Shown: piece by piece, positions 17,823-25,931 of the stretch
Layout: each line of letters starts with the position of its first letter
Position numbering within the stretch: the stretch's first letter is position 1
NCBI GenBank assembly: GCA_902782145.1
Contig: CACZLZ010000012.1
Coordinates: 1-59,810 of the forward strand
Direction of reading: 5' to 3'
Length of the DNA stretch: 59,810 nt
Origin: an uncultured Aeromonadales bacterium
GTDB lineage: Bacteria; Pseudomonadota; Gammaproteobacteria; Enterobacterales; Succinivibrionaceae
Notes under the pieces: model-generated
Told to the model about the DNA's origin: nothing
Database searches by the model: none
The model's input: the letters and a program-made list of their open reading frames with translations, nothing else
Position numbers and translations under genes: made by a program

Positions 17823-18461
17823 CTATCTTCCCTCATCAGGCAGCCGGGAGACTGGATCCCCGGTCTTTGCCCCGCCGCCGGAGGCACCCCGGCTGGCAGC
17901 CAGCAGGATCCGGGTAAGGCGCCGGGACCGGAGAATGCCCCGGCAGCAACTGCCCACAGCAGCCACGGCACAAGGGATCACCGAGATCCCCAAACTCGCC
18001 TCCCCGGGAGGTCCGAACATCCCCGTAAGGACGGCTGCGGCCTCAAACAGCGCCAGGGTGAGCAGCAGCATGCCGCTCTCCCACACTGCCACCTGATGGA
18101 ACAGGTCCAGGATCCCCCGGGGAAAGTTTCCGGACTCCCGGTGACGCCGGAGGCACCGGCGTCCCCGGAGCATGAGCTCCAGGGACGTCAGAGGGGTCAG
18201 GGCGGCAAAGCTCCAGAGAAAGAGCCCCGGCACCGTGATCCCCTGCCCCGCCGGCAGCAGGCGCAGGATCTCCAGACCCAGAGCCATAAAGGCAAAGAAG
18301 AAGATCGCCATGAAGGAGGATCTGATCCCTTTCAGATCCCCCCGCATGCTCCGGATCCCCGCCCGCAGGGCCGGATCCATCTGTTCCCCGGACCAGGACA
18401 GCGTCAGATCCGGATCGGGATCCGTCTCCGGCAGGGGCTGCGGAACCGGTCTGCGGGACAC
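17823..18461 (-). CDS. Hypothetical integral membrane protein
   Basis: A 212-residue protein not recognised. After a Pro/Asp-rich hydrophilic N-terminus come about four membrane segments (FMAIFFFAFMALGLEIL, ITVPGLFLWSFAALTPL, ESGMLLLTLALFEAAAVL and SLGISVIPCAVAAVGSC). The start is GTG at 18461, four bases after the stop of the DUF5718-like gene, so the two are probably translated from one message. No functional clue beyond that coupling. Confidence 0.6.
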   Translation of the reverse strand: MSRRPVPQPLPETDPDPDLTLSWSGEQMDPALRAGIRSMRGDLKGIRSSFMAIFFFAFMALGLEILRLLPAGQGITVPGLFLWSFAALTPLTSLELMLRGRRCLRRHRESGNFPRGILDLFHQVAVWESGMLLLTLALFEAAAVLTGMFGPPGEASLGISVIPCAVAAVGSCCRGILRSRRLTRILLAASRGASGGGAKTGDPVSRLPDEGR

Positions 18462-18465
18462 GGGC

Positions 18466-19341
18466 TCAGATCACCTGCTGCCGGAGCACCGGGCATCCCA
18501 GCTCATCCAGGCGTCCCGACTCTGCGGCTGCGGCGATCTGAGCGGGTGAGTACTCCTTCTCGCTGTAGACCACCACCACGCTCACATCCCCCCGGCGGAG
18601 ATAGTTGGCCTGGCCGAACTCCGTGTATCTGGTGGCCCCGATGGTCACCAGGCAGGTGGTGGGACGCTCCAGATCCAGCAGCATGGAATGGATATCCTCA
18701 GCAGGACCCTGGTCCTTCTGGCTGTTCATGCGATCGGTGATCCACTCCACCAGTTTGCCGTACATGTAACTGTAGTTCCGGGCGGCGCTGTCCACCCCGT
18801 AGGCATGGCACACCCCGTCACGGATGAGGAAGCTGGCAATGCGGTAACTGTCCAGGATCCCCCCGGGGGCAAACACATCCACCGGCACCGTGATCTGGGA
18901 GAAGCCCTTGGAGCAGGGGCCCCAGTTCTTCTTCTCGGAGATCTTCCGGGCACCGGGACGGCGGATGGAACAGTCATTGAAGGCGCCGAAGCACTCGGCA
19001 GCCAGGGTGAGAACCTGATCTCCGGCGTAGTTCACCCGGAAAAGCACGGCGATCTCCGGCTCGATCTGCAGATTGTCCGCATTCTCCGGAAACCTGATGG
19101 TGTCGCCGCTTATGGGAAACTCCGCCAGGAAGCTGTCCTCCCGGCCCGGAATGTAAATGGGGAACAGCGCCTTGGGGGCGCTGGGCTCCGCTGTCACCAC
19201 ATTCCTGAAATCAGCCGCCTCGCCGGCCTGTTCCAGATGCCCGGCAAAATTGCCGGCCACCCCGAAGCACGGAAACTCCCGCAGATCCATGTTCTCCCCT
19301 CCCACTGGCAGTGCGGCAGGACCGGAAAAGATCTCCGGCAT
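18466..19341 (-). CDS. DUF5718-like protein (FAH-like)
   Basis: A 291-residue cytoplasmic protein. The start region ECFGVAGNFAGHLEQAGEA-like sequence (residues about 24-43) and LFPIYIPG, IEPEIAVLF, SFLIRDG and GATRYTEFGQ are, from memory, features of the DUF5718 family, which looks distantly related to fumarylacetoacetate hydrolase folds; the E-P-E-I motif would match their metal-binding acids. No enzyme activity is established for it. The precise start is uncertain: an in-frame ATG 17 codons downstream (MDLREFPCFGVAGNF) is closer to the usual N-terminus. An extended -10 box lies about 80 bases upstream. Confidence 0.65.
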   Translation of the reverse strand: MPEIFSGPAALPVGGENMDLREFPCFGVAGNFAGHLEQAGEAADFRNVVTAEPSAPKALFPIYIPGREDSFLAEFPISGDTIRFPENADNLQIEPEIAVLFRVNYAGDQVLTLAAECFGAFNDCSIRRPGARKISEKKNWGPCSKGFSQITVPVDVFAPGGILDSYRIASFLIRDGVCHAYGVDSAARNYSYMYGKLVEWITDRMNSQKDQGPAEDIHSMLLDLERPTTCLVTIGATRYTEFGQANYLRRGDVSVVVVYSEKEYSPAQIAAAAESGRLDELGCPVLRQQVI

Positions 19342-19418
19342 CCTTCAGTGCTCCCCCGGTGCCGCAGGACAGAGGAGCCCGGCACCGGATCCGTCAGTGA
19401 GATCCGGCGCACCGGAGT

Positions 19419-19427
19419 ATTGTAGCA
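19419..19427 (-). promoter_or_regulatory. Extended -10 promoter, DUF5718-like gene
   Basis: The minus strand reads TGCTACAAT. It lies in the divergent region between the DUF5718-like gene and glycerate kinase, 55 bases from an identical box on the other strand. Confidence 0.5.
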
Positions 19428-19482
19428 GGGGGCAGGACGCTTTGCAGGACTATCGCCGGGATCCGCCGCCCCGGACATCCTG

Positions 19483-19491
19483 TGCTACAAT
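19483..19491 (+). promoter_or_regulatory. Extended -10 promoter, glycerate kinase gene
   Basis: TGCTACAAT on the plus strand, about 120 bases before the glycerate kinase ATG and identical to the divergent box at 19419-19427. No -35 is evident. Confidence 0.5.
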
Positions 19492-19613
19492 CCCGGCAAT
19501 GCCGGGGCTGGCAGAGAAGCCCCTGCCCAGGGGCACTGCCAGAGTGGGAGCCCGCCGGCAGACAGGGCCGGAGTCACCGGCCGGACACCGACAATGTCAC
19601 AGGGAGGGGGAGA

Positions 19614-20789
19614 ATGAGCAGAACAGCAGCCTTAGCGGGAGGATCCGGGATCCGCCGGGTGGGGGTGGCCCTGGACTCCTTCAAAGGATCCCTGCCGGGG
19701 CAGTTTGCCACCACCCTGGTGGCTGATGTCTTCCGGGAATACCTGGGGGATGGCGCAGTCCAGGAATTCCTGCTGGCCGACGGCGGCGAGGGTTCCCTGG
19801 ACTGCGCCGCCGCCCTGCTCCCGGAAATGGAGCTGCTGACGGTGCCGGCGGTGGATCCCCGGGGAAACAGGATCACCGCCCGCCTGGGGTACCTGGGATC
19901 TGCGGGGCAGATCTTCCTAGAGGCGGCGGAATGCGACGCCTTGGCCATGGTGCCCCCGGAGTATCGGAACCCCCTCCGCCTGACATCAGCAGGGGTGGGG
20001 ATGCTCATCCGGCAGGCCCTGGATCTCAGCCCCCGGGAGATCTACCTCTGCCTGGGGGGAACCGCCACGGTGGACGGCGGGCTGGGCATGCTCCAGAGCC
20101 TGGGGGCAAGGCTGCACACCGCCCAGGGCCCCGTCACCACCCCGGCCACCGGCCAGACACTGGCAGATCTCACCAATGCCGACTGGTCCGGCCTGGATCC
20201 GAGGCTGCGCCACACCCGGATCACGTGCCTGGCAGATGTGACCAGCCCCCTGACCGGCCCTGAGGGGGCGGCGGCGGTCTTTGGTCCCCAGAAGGGGGCA
20301 GATCCGGCAACAGTGGCCATCCTGGAGCAGGGAATGCAGCGCCTTGCCGCCCTGCTGCCGGAAAAATACCGGGATCTGCCGGGGGGCGGAGCCGCCGGAG
20401 GGATCGGCTATGCGGCCGCCGCGGCCCTGGGGGCGGAGATAACCGGGGGATCCGGCTATTTTCTGGAGATGCAGCATTTCCGGGAACAACTGCCCGATCT
20501 GGATCTCCTCATTACCGGGGAGGGTTGCATTGACCGCCAGAGTTCCATGGGAAAGGGACCGGGACTGGCAGCCTACATGGCCCAAAGGTGCGGTGTGCCC
20601 GTGGTGGGGCTGTGCGGCACGTGGGGTGCAGATCTGGAGCCGGAGGACTCAGTGTTCACCGGCATTTTTCCCATTGTGGGCCGGTGCTGCGGGGAGGATG
20701 AGGCCTTGAAGCCTGAAGTGGCAGCAGAAAACCTCAGGCGCACCGCCACCTCCGTAGCCCGGCTGTTTCTGGCGGTGTGGGAGAACTGA
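19614..20789 (+). CDS. Glycerate kinase
   Basis: A 391-residue member of the GarK/GlxK-type glycerate kinase family, phosphorylating D-glycerate with ATP to feed lower glycolysis. Signature segments are GVALDSFKGSLP near residues 16-27, LADGGEGSLD near 55-64, CLGGTATVDGGLGML near 147-161, and LLITGEGCIDRQSSMGKGP near 300-318. Whether the product is 2- or 3-phosphoglycerate cannot be read here. The ATG at 19614 has an AGGGAGGGGG ribosome-binding tract and gives the family's usual N-terminus, after about 13 extra residues. It is monocistronic. Confidence 0.93.
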   Translation: MSRTAALAGGSGIRRVGVALDSFKGSLPGQFATTLVADVFREYLGDGAVQEFLLADGGEGSLDCAAALLPEMELLTVPAVDPRGNRITARLGYLGSAGQIFLEAAECDALAMVPPEYRNPLRLTSAGVGMLIRQALDLSPREIYLCLGGTATVDGGLGMLQSLGARLHTAQGPVTTPATGQTLADLTNADWSGLDPRLRHTRITCLADVTSPLTGPEGAAAVFGPQKGADPATVAILEQGMQRLAALLPEKYRDLPGGGAAGGIGYAAAAALGAEITGGSGYFLEMQHFREQLPDLDLLITGEGCIDRQSSMGKGPGLAAYMAQRCGVPVVGLCGTWGADLEPEDSVFTGIFPIVGRCCGEDEALKPEVAAENLRRTATSVARLFLAVWEN

Positions 20790-20912
20790 GAAAGAAGACT
20801 GCTGCTGCGGCAGCGGCAAGACGGGAGGAAAGACCGGATGCGTGCACCCGGAGCGGCATCTGGGCAGAAAAGGAACAGCGGCAGACCGGACACATGCCGC
20901 CTGCTGGTGTCC

Positions 20913-21851
20913 TCAGGGCTTGCTGATCCGGCGCATCTCCAGTTTGGATACCCGGTTGCCAGAATAGCCCTTGAGGGTGGACTCGTCCTTCTTCCACAGC
21001 ACCGATACCCCCTGGAAGGTCACCAGGCGCCCCCCGGGCTCACCCTGATCAGCGGGGATGATCTTCCCCTCCCGGATCACATAGTCCGTGTCATCCGTAA
21101 GGCGTCCGGAGCGGTAGATCCGCACATGCCTCCCGGAGAACTCAGCCCGGCAGGGCACGCCCAGATGCTTTCCCTCCCAGATCCCCTGGAGGAACTCCTC
21201 AGTGGCGTCATCATACACGGTCACGTTGGATCCCCGGGTGGTGAAGTCCAGACCCTGATCCCGGGCCATGGAGCGGAAGAGATCAAAGACCGCAAAGGCG
21301 GCGTCATACTCCAGGATCCGCCCGGAGTCGTGGCGGAAGATGTACTCCCCGCTGTCATAGTCCACCCGGAGGATGTTGCCGTCTCCCGAAGGCAAGCCGT
21401 AGGTCACATCCGTCAGACCGTTGTTCCGGATCATGTCAAAGCGGGTCACCAGATCCTGAAGCCTGGCGGTGTAGCCCCGGTCCGGGGTGGTGAAGTTCAC
21501 GGCAAAGACGCTGCCGTCCCGCACCTCCTGGTTCATGGCCTCCAGACTGCCGCCCCGGGCACTGATCTCAAGGCTCCCGTCCGCTTGGCGCTTCAGGGAC
21601 AAATAGGTGGCTGTCACCGGCTCCCCCAGTTCCTCCAGGCCGTTGTCAGTGAAGAGGAAATGGTACTCCTGGGGCTCAAAGGTGGTGAGTTCAAAGGACA
21701 CGATCTGGCGGGAGACGATGGTCCGGGGCGCATGGGGATCCTGGTGCCTGTCAGTGCCGCCACACTCCACGTTGCCGTCCTCAGCCGCCTGGGCTCCCCA
21801 GAGGACCGCAGCCAGTCCCGCCAGGACGCCCAGAAACTTTCCCAGCATCAT
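20913..21851 (-). CDS. Exported protein, second of a paralogous pair
   Basis: A 312-residue protein with a signal peptide (MMLGKFLGVLAGLAAVLWGAQA, cleavage after the last AQA). The mature part aligns end to end with its upstream neighbour: IVSFELT, YTARLQDLV, IRNNGL, TYGLPSGDG, VDYDSGEYI, RDQGLDF, GSNV-VYDDATEEFLQGIW, and YVI-EG-I-PADQ. The family is not recognised. Its ATG overlaps the neighbour's stop (TGATG at 21849-21853), so the two are translationally coupled. Unlike the neighbour it lacks a lipobox Cys, suggesting soluble periplasmic or secreted placement. Confidence 0.7.
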   Translation of the reverse strand: MMLGKFLGVLAGLAAVLWGAQAAEDGNVECGGTDRHQDPHAPRTIVSRQIVSFELTTFEPQEYHFLFTDNGLEELGEPVTATYLSLKRQADGSLEISARGGSLEAMNQEVRDGSVFAVNFTTPDRGYTARLQDLVTRFDMIRNNGLTDVTYGLPSGDGNILRVDYDSGEYIFRHDSGRILEYDAAFAVFDLFRSMARDQGLDFTTRGSNVTVYDDATEEFLQGIWEGKHLGVPCRAEFSGRHVRIYRSGRLTDDTDYVIREGKIIPADQGEPGGRLVTFQGVSVLWKKDESTLKGYSGNRVSKLEMRRISKP

Positions 21852-22846
21852 CAGCGTCCCCCCGCAGCATCTGCGCTGTCCGGCGCCGGAGACTGCTCCT
21901 TCTGGCGCCGCAGATCAAAGGTTGAGGAGGCCTTGTTCCGTAGCACCGTGCCCGACAGGGTGAAGCTGTTCTTCTTGCTCATGACCGCCACCCCCTGGAA
22001 CCGGAGACGATCCTTGCCCCCATTCTGATCTGCCGGCACGATCCAGCCCTCATCAATCACATAGTCCGCATCATCGGTAAGCTTGCCACCGTAGTAGATC
22101 CGGACATGGTTTCCGGTGAAGATCACCGTGCACTCATTGCCAAAATGCGTCCCCTTCCAGGTTCCCTGGAGAAATTCCTCCGTGGCGTCATCATACAGCT
22201 GCACATTGGATCCCTTAGTGTTGAAGTCCAGGCCCTGATCCCGGGTCATGGTGCGGAAGAGATCGTAGATCTCAAAGGCCGTGTCATAATCCAGGAGGGG
22301 ACCGGTGTTGATGCGCCGGTAAATGTACTCCCCGCTGTCATATTTCACACTGAGGCGGTCCCCGTCCCCGGAAGGCAGGCCGTAGGTGTGAACCACCAGA
22401 CCGTTGTTACGGATCAGGCTCCGGCGCACCACCAGATCCTGAAGCCTGGCGGTGTAATCCCTGTCCGGCGCAGTAAAGCGCACATGGAAGGTAAGGCCGT
22501 TCCGCCGCGCCGTAGGATAGAGACTGCCGCCCCGGGCCTCCACGGTGACGGTGCCGTCCGGATTTTTCACCAGCTTCATAAACCGGGCCAGGATATCCTC
22601 CCGCCGGGGCGGATCCCCGCCGCCTGGGAGGAGCTGCCGGCTCATCTCCCGGGGATCATACAGAGTGAGCTCAAAGGACACGATGTTCCGGGAGATGATC
22701 TCCCGGGGCGCCCCGGCGTCACGCTCCTGGTGGGTGCCGCCGCAGGCCTGGGGCTCCGTATCCGTATCCGGAGCCGAGCATGCCAGAAAGGGAAAAATGA
22801 ATGCCGCCATGACTGCCGCCGTCCTAAGAAAAAAGTCCGCTCCCAT
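21851..22846 (-). CDS. Lipoprotein, first of a paralogous pair
   Basis: A 331-residue protein with a lipoprotein-type signal (AVMAAFIFPFLACSAPD; Cys about 21), so probably tethered to a membrane. The mature domain repeats all the blocks listed for the downstream paralog, including HTYGLPSGDG and YDDATEEFLQGTW. A C-terminal tail after the domain (KEQSPAPDSADAAGG) is unique to it. The start ATG at 22846 has GGAGG about 11 bases upstream. Upstream in-frame residues lack any signal-peptide logic. An excellent extended -10 TGGTATAAT is about 40 bases upstream. Function unknown. Confidence 0.7.
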   Translation of the reverse strand: MGADFFLRTAAVMAAFIFPFLACSAPDTDTEPQACGGTHQERDAGAPREIISRNIVSFELTLYDPREMSRQLLPGGGDPPRREDILARFMKLVKNPDGTVTVEARGGSLYPTARRNGLTFHVRFTAPDRDYTARLQDLVVRRSLIRNNGLVVHTYGLPSGDGDRLSVKYDSGEYIYRRINTGPLLDYDTAFEIYDLFRTMTRDQGLDFNTKGSNVQLYDDATEEFLQGTWKGTHFGNECTVIFTGNHVRIYYGGKLTDDADYVIDEGWIVPADQNGGKDRLRFQGVAVMSKKNSFTLSGTVLRNKASSTFDLRRQKEQSPAPDSADAAGGR

Positions 22847-22885
22847 GCGTCTGAGGTCCTCCGGAAACTGCCAGAACCAGTCCGG

Positions 22886-22894
22886 ATTATACCA
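22886..22894 (-). promoter_or_regulatory. Extended -10 promoter, lipoprotein pair
   Basis: The minus strand reads TGGTATAAT, a consensus -10 with the TGN extension, about 40 bases upstream of the lipoprotein start. It has no recognisable -35. Confidence 0.65.
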
Positions 22895-22990
22895 TCCGCC
22901 CCCGGCCGGGACGGCTTTTTCCCGGGAGGGCGGGATCCGGATCACTTTGCGGCAAATGGAAGCCCCCGCAAGTTTTCCCGCCGGCGGATC

Positions 22991-22999
22991 TGTTAAAAT
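22991..22999 (+). promoter_or_regulatory. Extended -10 promoter, methyltransferase gene
   Basis: TGTTAAAAT on the plus strand, about 125 bases before the methyltransferase ATG, divergent from the lipoprotein promoter. Confidence 0.4.
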
Positions 23000-23122
23000 T
23001 CCCCGTCCCCGGCCGGGAACCGCCCGGGGCACATCCCGGCGGCGCCGGGATCCGGTGAAGCCGGCAGATCCGGAAAGGATCCCATCACCGGACACAAAGG
23101 GATCCATCAGCACAGCAACAGC

Positions 23123-25348
23123 ATGAAACTCGTAAAGATAGAGAAGGCCGCCTCCCGCCTGGGACTAAGCTGCGGGCAGGTCATTGAGCTTCTGACCAAG
23201 AACATCATCACCGATGGCGAGATCATTGATCAGGAGATCTATATCCCCAACTCCTCCATTGAGTACCTGAGCCACCACCGGGATCTGCTCTTCAACCTCC
23301 GGGAGCTTTTCGGCACCGAAGCCGCCTCCATTGCCCTGAACATGAGTCTGTGCTCGGTGTTCAACTGGATCCGGCTGAAAAAGCTGGTTCCCGACCGGAT
23401 CTACCAGGGCAAGCCCTTCTTCTACCGGGACACTCTCCTGAACCTCCGGAAGAGCATGCAGGATGAGCCCGGAGGACGGCTGCGCTCCCGGCGGAACAAA
23501 AGCTGTGTGGAAGGGAATGAGTACTATGCCAGTTACCTGCATCCCGGATCCCCCAACCGGGATAGCGTGGACGCCCAGCTCCGGCTCTTCGGGGAAACCG
23601 GAGATCGGCGGGAGGATCCGGCGCTGATCAGCCTGATCCTGGCGGAATGCGCCCTGCAGCTGCTGAACCAGCGGCTGGGGATCTGGATGTGCTCCGGCAC
23701 CGAGATCCTCCGCAGCTGCCTGCTGAACCGCATAGATCTCCTCACCCTGGCCCCCCTGGTTGAGCCCCTGATCATGAACCACCAGGCGGCCCTGGAGACG
23801 GTGAACTCCCTGCCCCGGCTGTTTTCAGTGGGCTACTACTATGAAAAGAACGAGGATCTCCTGGGATGCCTCTACCTGTCCCTGAGCAGCATGTCCGCCC
23901 GGAGGGCCGGTGGAGTATATTACACCCCCAGGCGGGTGGTCAGCCGCCTGACAGAGACCCTGGGAGACGGGGACATGCTGGGGGACGGGATCAGCTACTA
24001 CGATCCCTGCTGCGGCACCGGCAACTTCCTCATCAGCCTGCCCGGGATCGTTTCCTGGGATCATCTGTCCGGATCCGACATTGACCGCCTGGCGGTGATC
24101 CTGTGCCGGATCAACCTCTTCCTCCGGGATCCCGAGACCCCGCCCCGTGAGCTGCAGCGCCGGTTCACCGTGGCAGACTACCTGGCCGACGCCAGATCCG
24201 GGATTGGCTTCAGCCTGATCCACCCCGGGGAGCCCATGTGCGTCATCGGCAACCCACCCTGGGGGATCAGGATGACCCCGGCGGAGAAACTGGCCCTGAA
24301 CCGGATCTTCCACTGTGCCATCCAGAACAACTGCGAGTCCTTCGCTTTGTTCCTGGAAAAAAGCATCCGCAACGCCCGGACCGGTGACTTCATCAGTTTC
24401 GTCCTCCCGGAGAGCCTGCTGAACGTGGCCGCCCATCTGGAGATCCGGAAGATCATCGCCGCCTGCTGCAGCGTCCACAGCTGTGTCCGCCTGGGCAACC
24501 AGTTTGACGGAGTATCCTGCCCCAGCATCATCCTTACCCTGCGCCGGGAGGAGGATGCCGGAAGCAGGGATCCGAAGATCCTCCGCTGCCGGGGCGCCCT
24601 CATCCACATCCCCGGAGTGCCGCCCCGGGAGTTTGTCATTGACTCCGACCGGATCTTCCAAGGGGAGCTGGATCTGCTCCTGGACAACCAGGAGTACGCC
24701 CTGCTGCGCCGGATCATGTCCTGCCCGGACACCGTGAGCCTGAAGGATGGCGCTGACTGGGCCCTGGGAATTGTCACCGGGGACAACAAAGGCAAACTGA
24801 AGCCCGAGCGCACCCGGAAGACCGAAGAGCCGGTGCTCCGGGGTCTGAACATCGACCGCTACCGGATCAACATGAAGAATGTCAGCTACATCGAGTTCCG
24901 CCGGGAGGAGCTGCAGCAGGCGGCCAAGGAGGAATACTACCGGGCGGATGAGAAGCTCCTGTACCGGTTCATCAACCGGGATCTGATCTTCGCCTGGGAC
25001 AGCCGCCGGATGCTGCCCCTGAACAGCGCCAACGTGGTCATTCCCCGGATCCCGGGAATGAGCGTCCGCTATGTGCTCATGCTCCTGAACTCCCGGGTGG
25101 CCCGGTTTGTCTTCCAGAAGAAGTTCGCCTCAGCCAAGGTGCTCCGCTCCCACCTGGAGGCCATTCCCCTGATCAAGGCCCCGCCGGAACTGATGGGGGA
25201 AATAGAAGACATGGCCAGTCAGCTGCTGGATCGGAAGATCAGCAGCCGGGAGGAGGATGAGATCCGGAACAGTGCCGACCGTAAGCTGGCAGCCCTCTAC
25301 GGTCTGTCCGAGGATGAAACCGCCCTGCTGTTCCGGGAACTGGACTGA
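23123..25348 (+). CDS. Orphan N6-adenine DNA methyltransferase
   Basis: A 741-residue protein. Residues 1-120 look like a helix-turn-helix style DNA-binding region (EKAASRLGLSCGQVIELL; SIALNMSLCSVFNWIRLKKL). The methyltransferase core starts at GGVYYTPRRVV; motif I is YYDPCCGTGNFLIS (D294) and catalytic motif IV is VIGNPPWG (N377), the gamma-class order of TaqI/Eco57I-type adenine methylases. The C-terminal part (NVVIPRIPGMSVRYVLMLLN ... KKFASAKVLRSHLEAIPL) resembles a TaqI-type target-recognition domain. No nuclease motif is seen in it and no nuclease gene is adjacent, so it appears solitary. Target unknown. The start has no clear Shine-Dalgarno sequence. GATC density is native-like, so it is not a recent import. 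Confidence 0.85.
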   Translation: MKLVKIEKAASRLGLSCGQVIELLTKNIITDGEIIDQEIYIPNSSIEYLSHHRDLLFNLRELFGTEAASIALNMSLCSVFNWIRLKKLVPDRIYQGKPFFYRDTLLNLRKSMQDEPGGRLRSRRNKSCVEGNEYYASYLHPGSPNRDSVDAQLRLFGETGDRREDPALISLILAECALQLLNQRLGIWMCSGTEILRSCLLNRIDLLTLAPLVEPLIMNHQAALETVNSLPRLFSVGYYYEKNEDLLGCLYLSLSSMSARRAGGVYYTPRRVVSRLTETLGDGDMLGDGISYYDPCCGTGNFLISLPGIVSWDHLSGSDIDRLAVILCRINLFLRDPETPPRELQRRFTVADYLADARSGIGFSLIHPGEPMCVIGNPPWGIRMTPAEKLALNRIFHCAIQNNCESFALFLEKSIRNARTGDFISFVLPESLLNVAAHLEIRKIIAACCSVHSCVRLGNQFDGVSCPSIILTLRREEDAGSRDPKILRCRGALIHIPGVPPREFVIDSDRIFQGELDLLLDNQEYALLRRIMSCPDTVSLKDGADWALGIVTGDNKGKLKPERTRKTEEPVLRGLNIDRYRINMKNVSYIEFRREELQQAAKEEYYRADEKLLYRFINRDLIFAWDSRRMLPLNSANVVIPRIPGMSVRYVLMLLNSRVARFVFQKKFASAKVLRSHLEAIPLIKAPPELMGEIEDMASQLLDRKISSREEDEIRNSADRKLAALYGLSEDETALLFRELD

Positions 25349-25560
25349 GAAGCCAAGACAGGCACCTGCCAGGAGGCAGTGCCCAGCCGGGTGCTCCCCC
25401 GGGGGCGGACCAGCCGTAAAGTCATGGCAGGAGGAGGAAAGCACCGGAAGCCAAGTCTTCTCCAGCGCCCCGGCGTCAGGCCGGAATAAGACCAGACCCC
25501 AGGCCGGCAGGAGACCAGCCACAGGCTGAAGGACGGCAGATCCGGAGAACTGCTCAAAAT

Positions 25561-25589
25561 TTGATCTAAGCCTGGTCTTTGTGTATACT
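25561..25589 (+). promoter_or_regulatory. Promoter of the 56-residue exported peptide
   Basis: TTGATC (25561-25566) and TATACT (25584-25589) are separated by exactly 17 bases, one of the best -35/-10 pairs in the window. They lie 34 bases upstream of the small gene. The preceding bases 25349-25560 hold only a bulged hairpin (GGCACCTGCC AGGA GGCAGTGCC) just after the methyltransferase stop. Confidence 0.6.
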
Positions 25590-25623
25590 GTGACGAAAAT
25601 ATAGTCAACGGAGTTTTCTGGGC

Positions 25624-25794
25624 ATGAAAAAGTTTTATGTTTTGATCTTGACCGGCTTTGCACTGCTGGGCGCCACTGCCGCATACACCTGTCACGAGAA
25701 GAATATAACCTTCACCTACCAGATCGGCACCCAGACCCCGCTGCTTTCCGGCTTTTCCGGGGCGGCTCTCCCGGGGAACAGCCAGGGAAGGTGA
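25624..25794 (+). CDS. Small exported peptide, 56 residues
   Basis: An ATG at 25624 opens 56 codons ending in TGA at 25792-25794. The N-terminus MKKFYVLILTGFALLGATAA is a textbook signal peptide, followed by about 36 mature residues with a single Cys (YTCHEKNITFTYQIGTQTP). GGAG lies about ten bases upstream. A consensus-like promoter and a strong terminator enclose it, which makes a real, separately expressed small gene likely. No family recognised; the mature peptide could be a secreted factor, a fragment of a longer exported protein, or a membrane-associated peptide. Confidence 0.6.
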   Translation: MKKFYVLILTGFALLGATAAYTCHEKNITFTYQIGTQTPLLSGFSGAALPGNSQGR

Positions 25795-25847
25795 GAAGAG
25801 AGGATCAGGCGCCCTCCGGGGAAAGCCTGAGCCGACAGGAAACACGC

Positions 25848-25888
25848 AGGGGACCGGGCCTCATCTGGGGTGCCGGTCCCCTCCTTTT
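25848..25888 (+). terminator. Rho-independent terminator after the small peptide gene
   Basis: AGGGGACCGG (25848-25857) pairs with CCGGTCCCCT (25873-25882) followed by CCTTTT. The T-run is on the plus-strand side, so it serves the 25624 gene rather than the convergent Fic gene. Confidence 0.8.
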
Positions 25889-25931
25889 GGGCGCTGCCCG
25901 GAAAGCCGGAGGTACCCCACCTGCCCGCAGT

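Noticed and set aside
23123-25348. Type IIG restriction enzyme
   Set aside because: The protein has adenine methylase and target-recognition parts but I see no PD-(D/E)XK or other nuclease motif, and no nuclease gene is adjacent.
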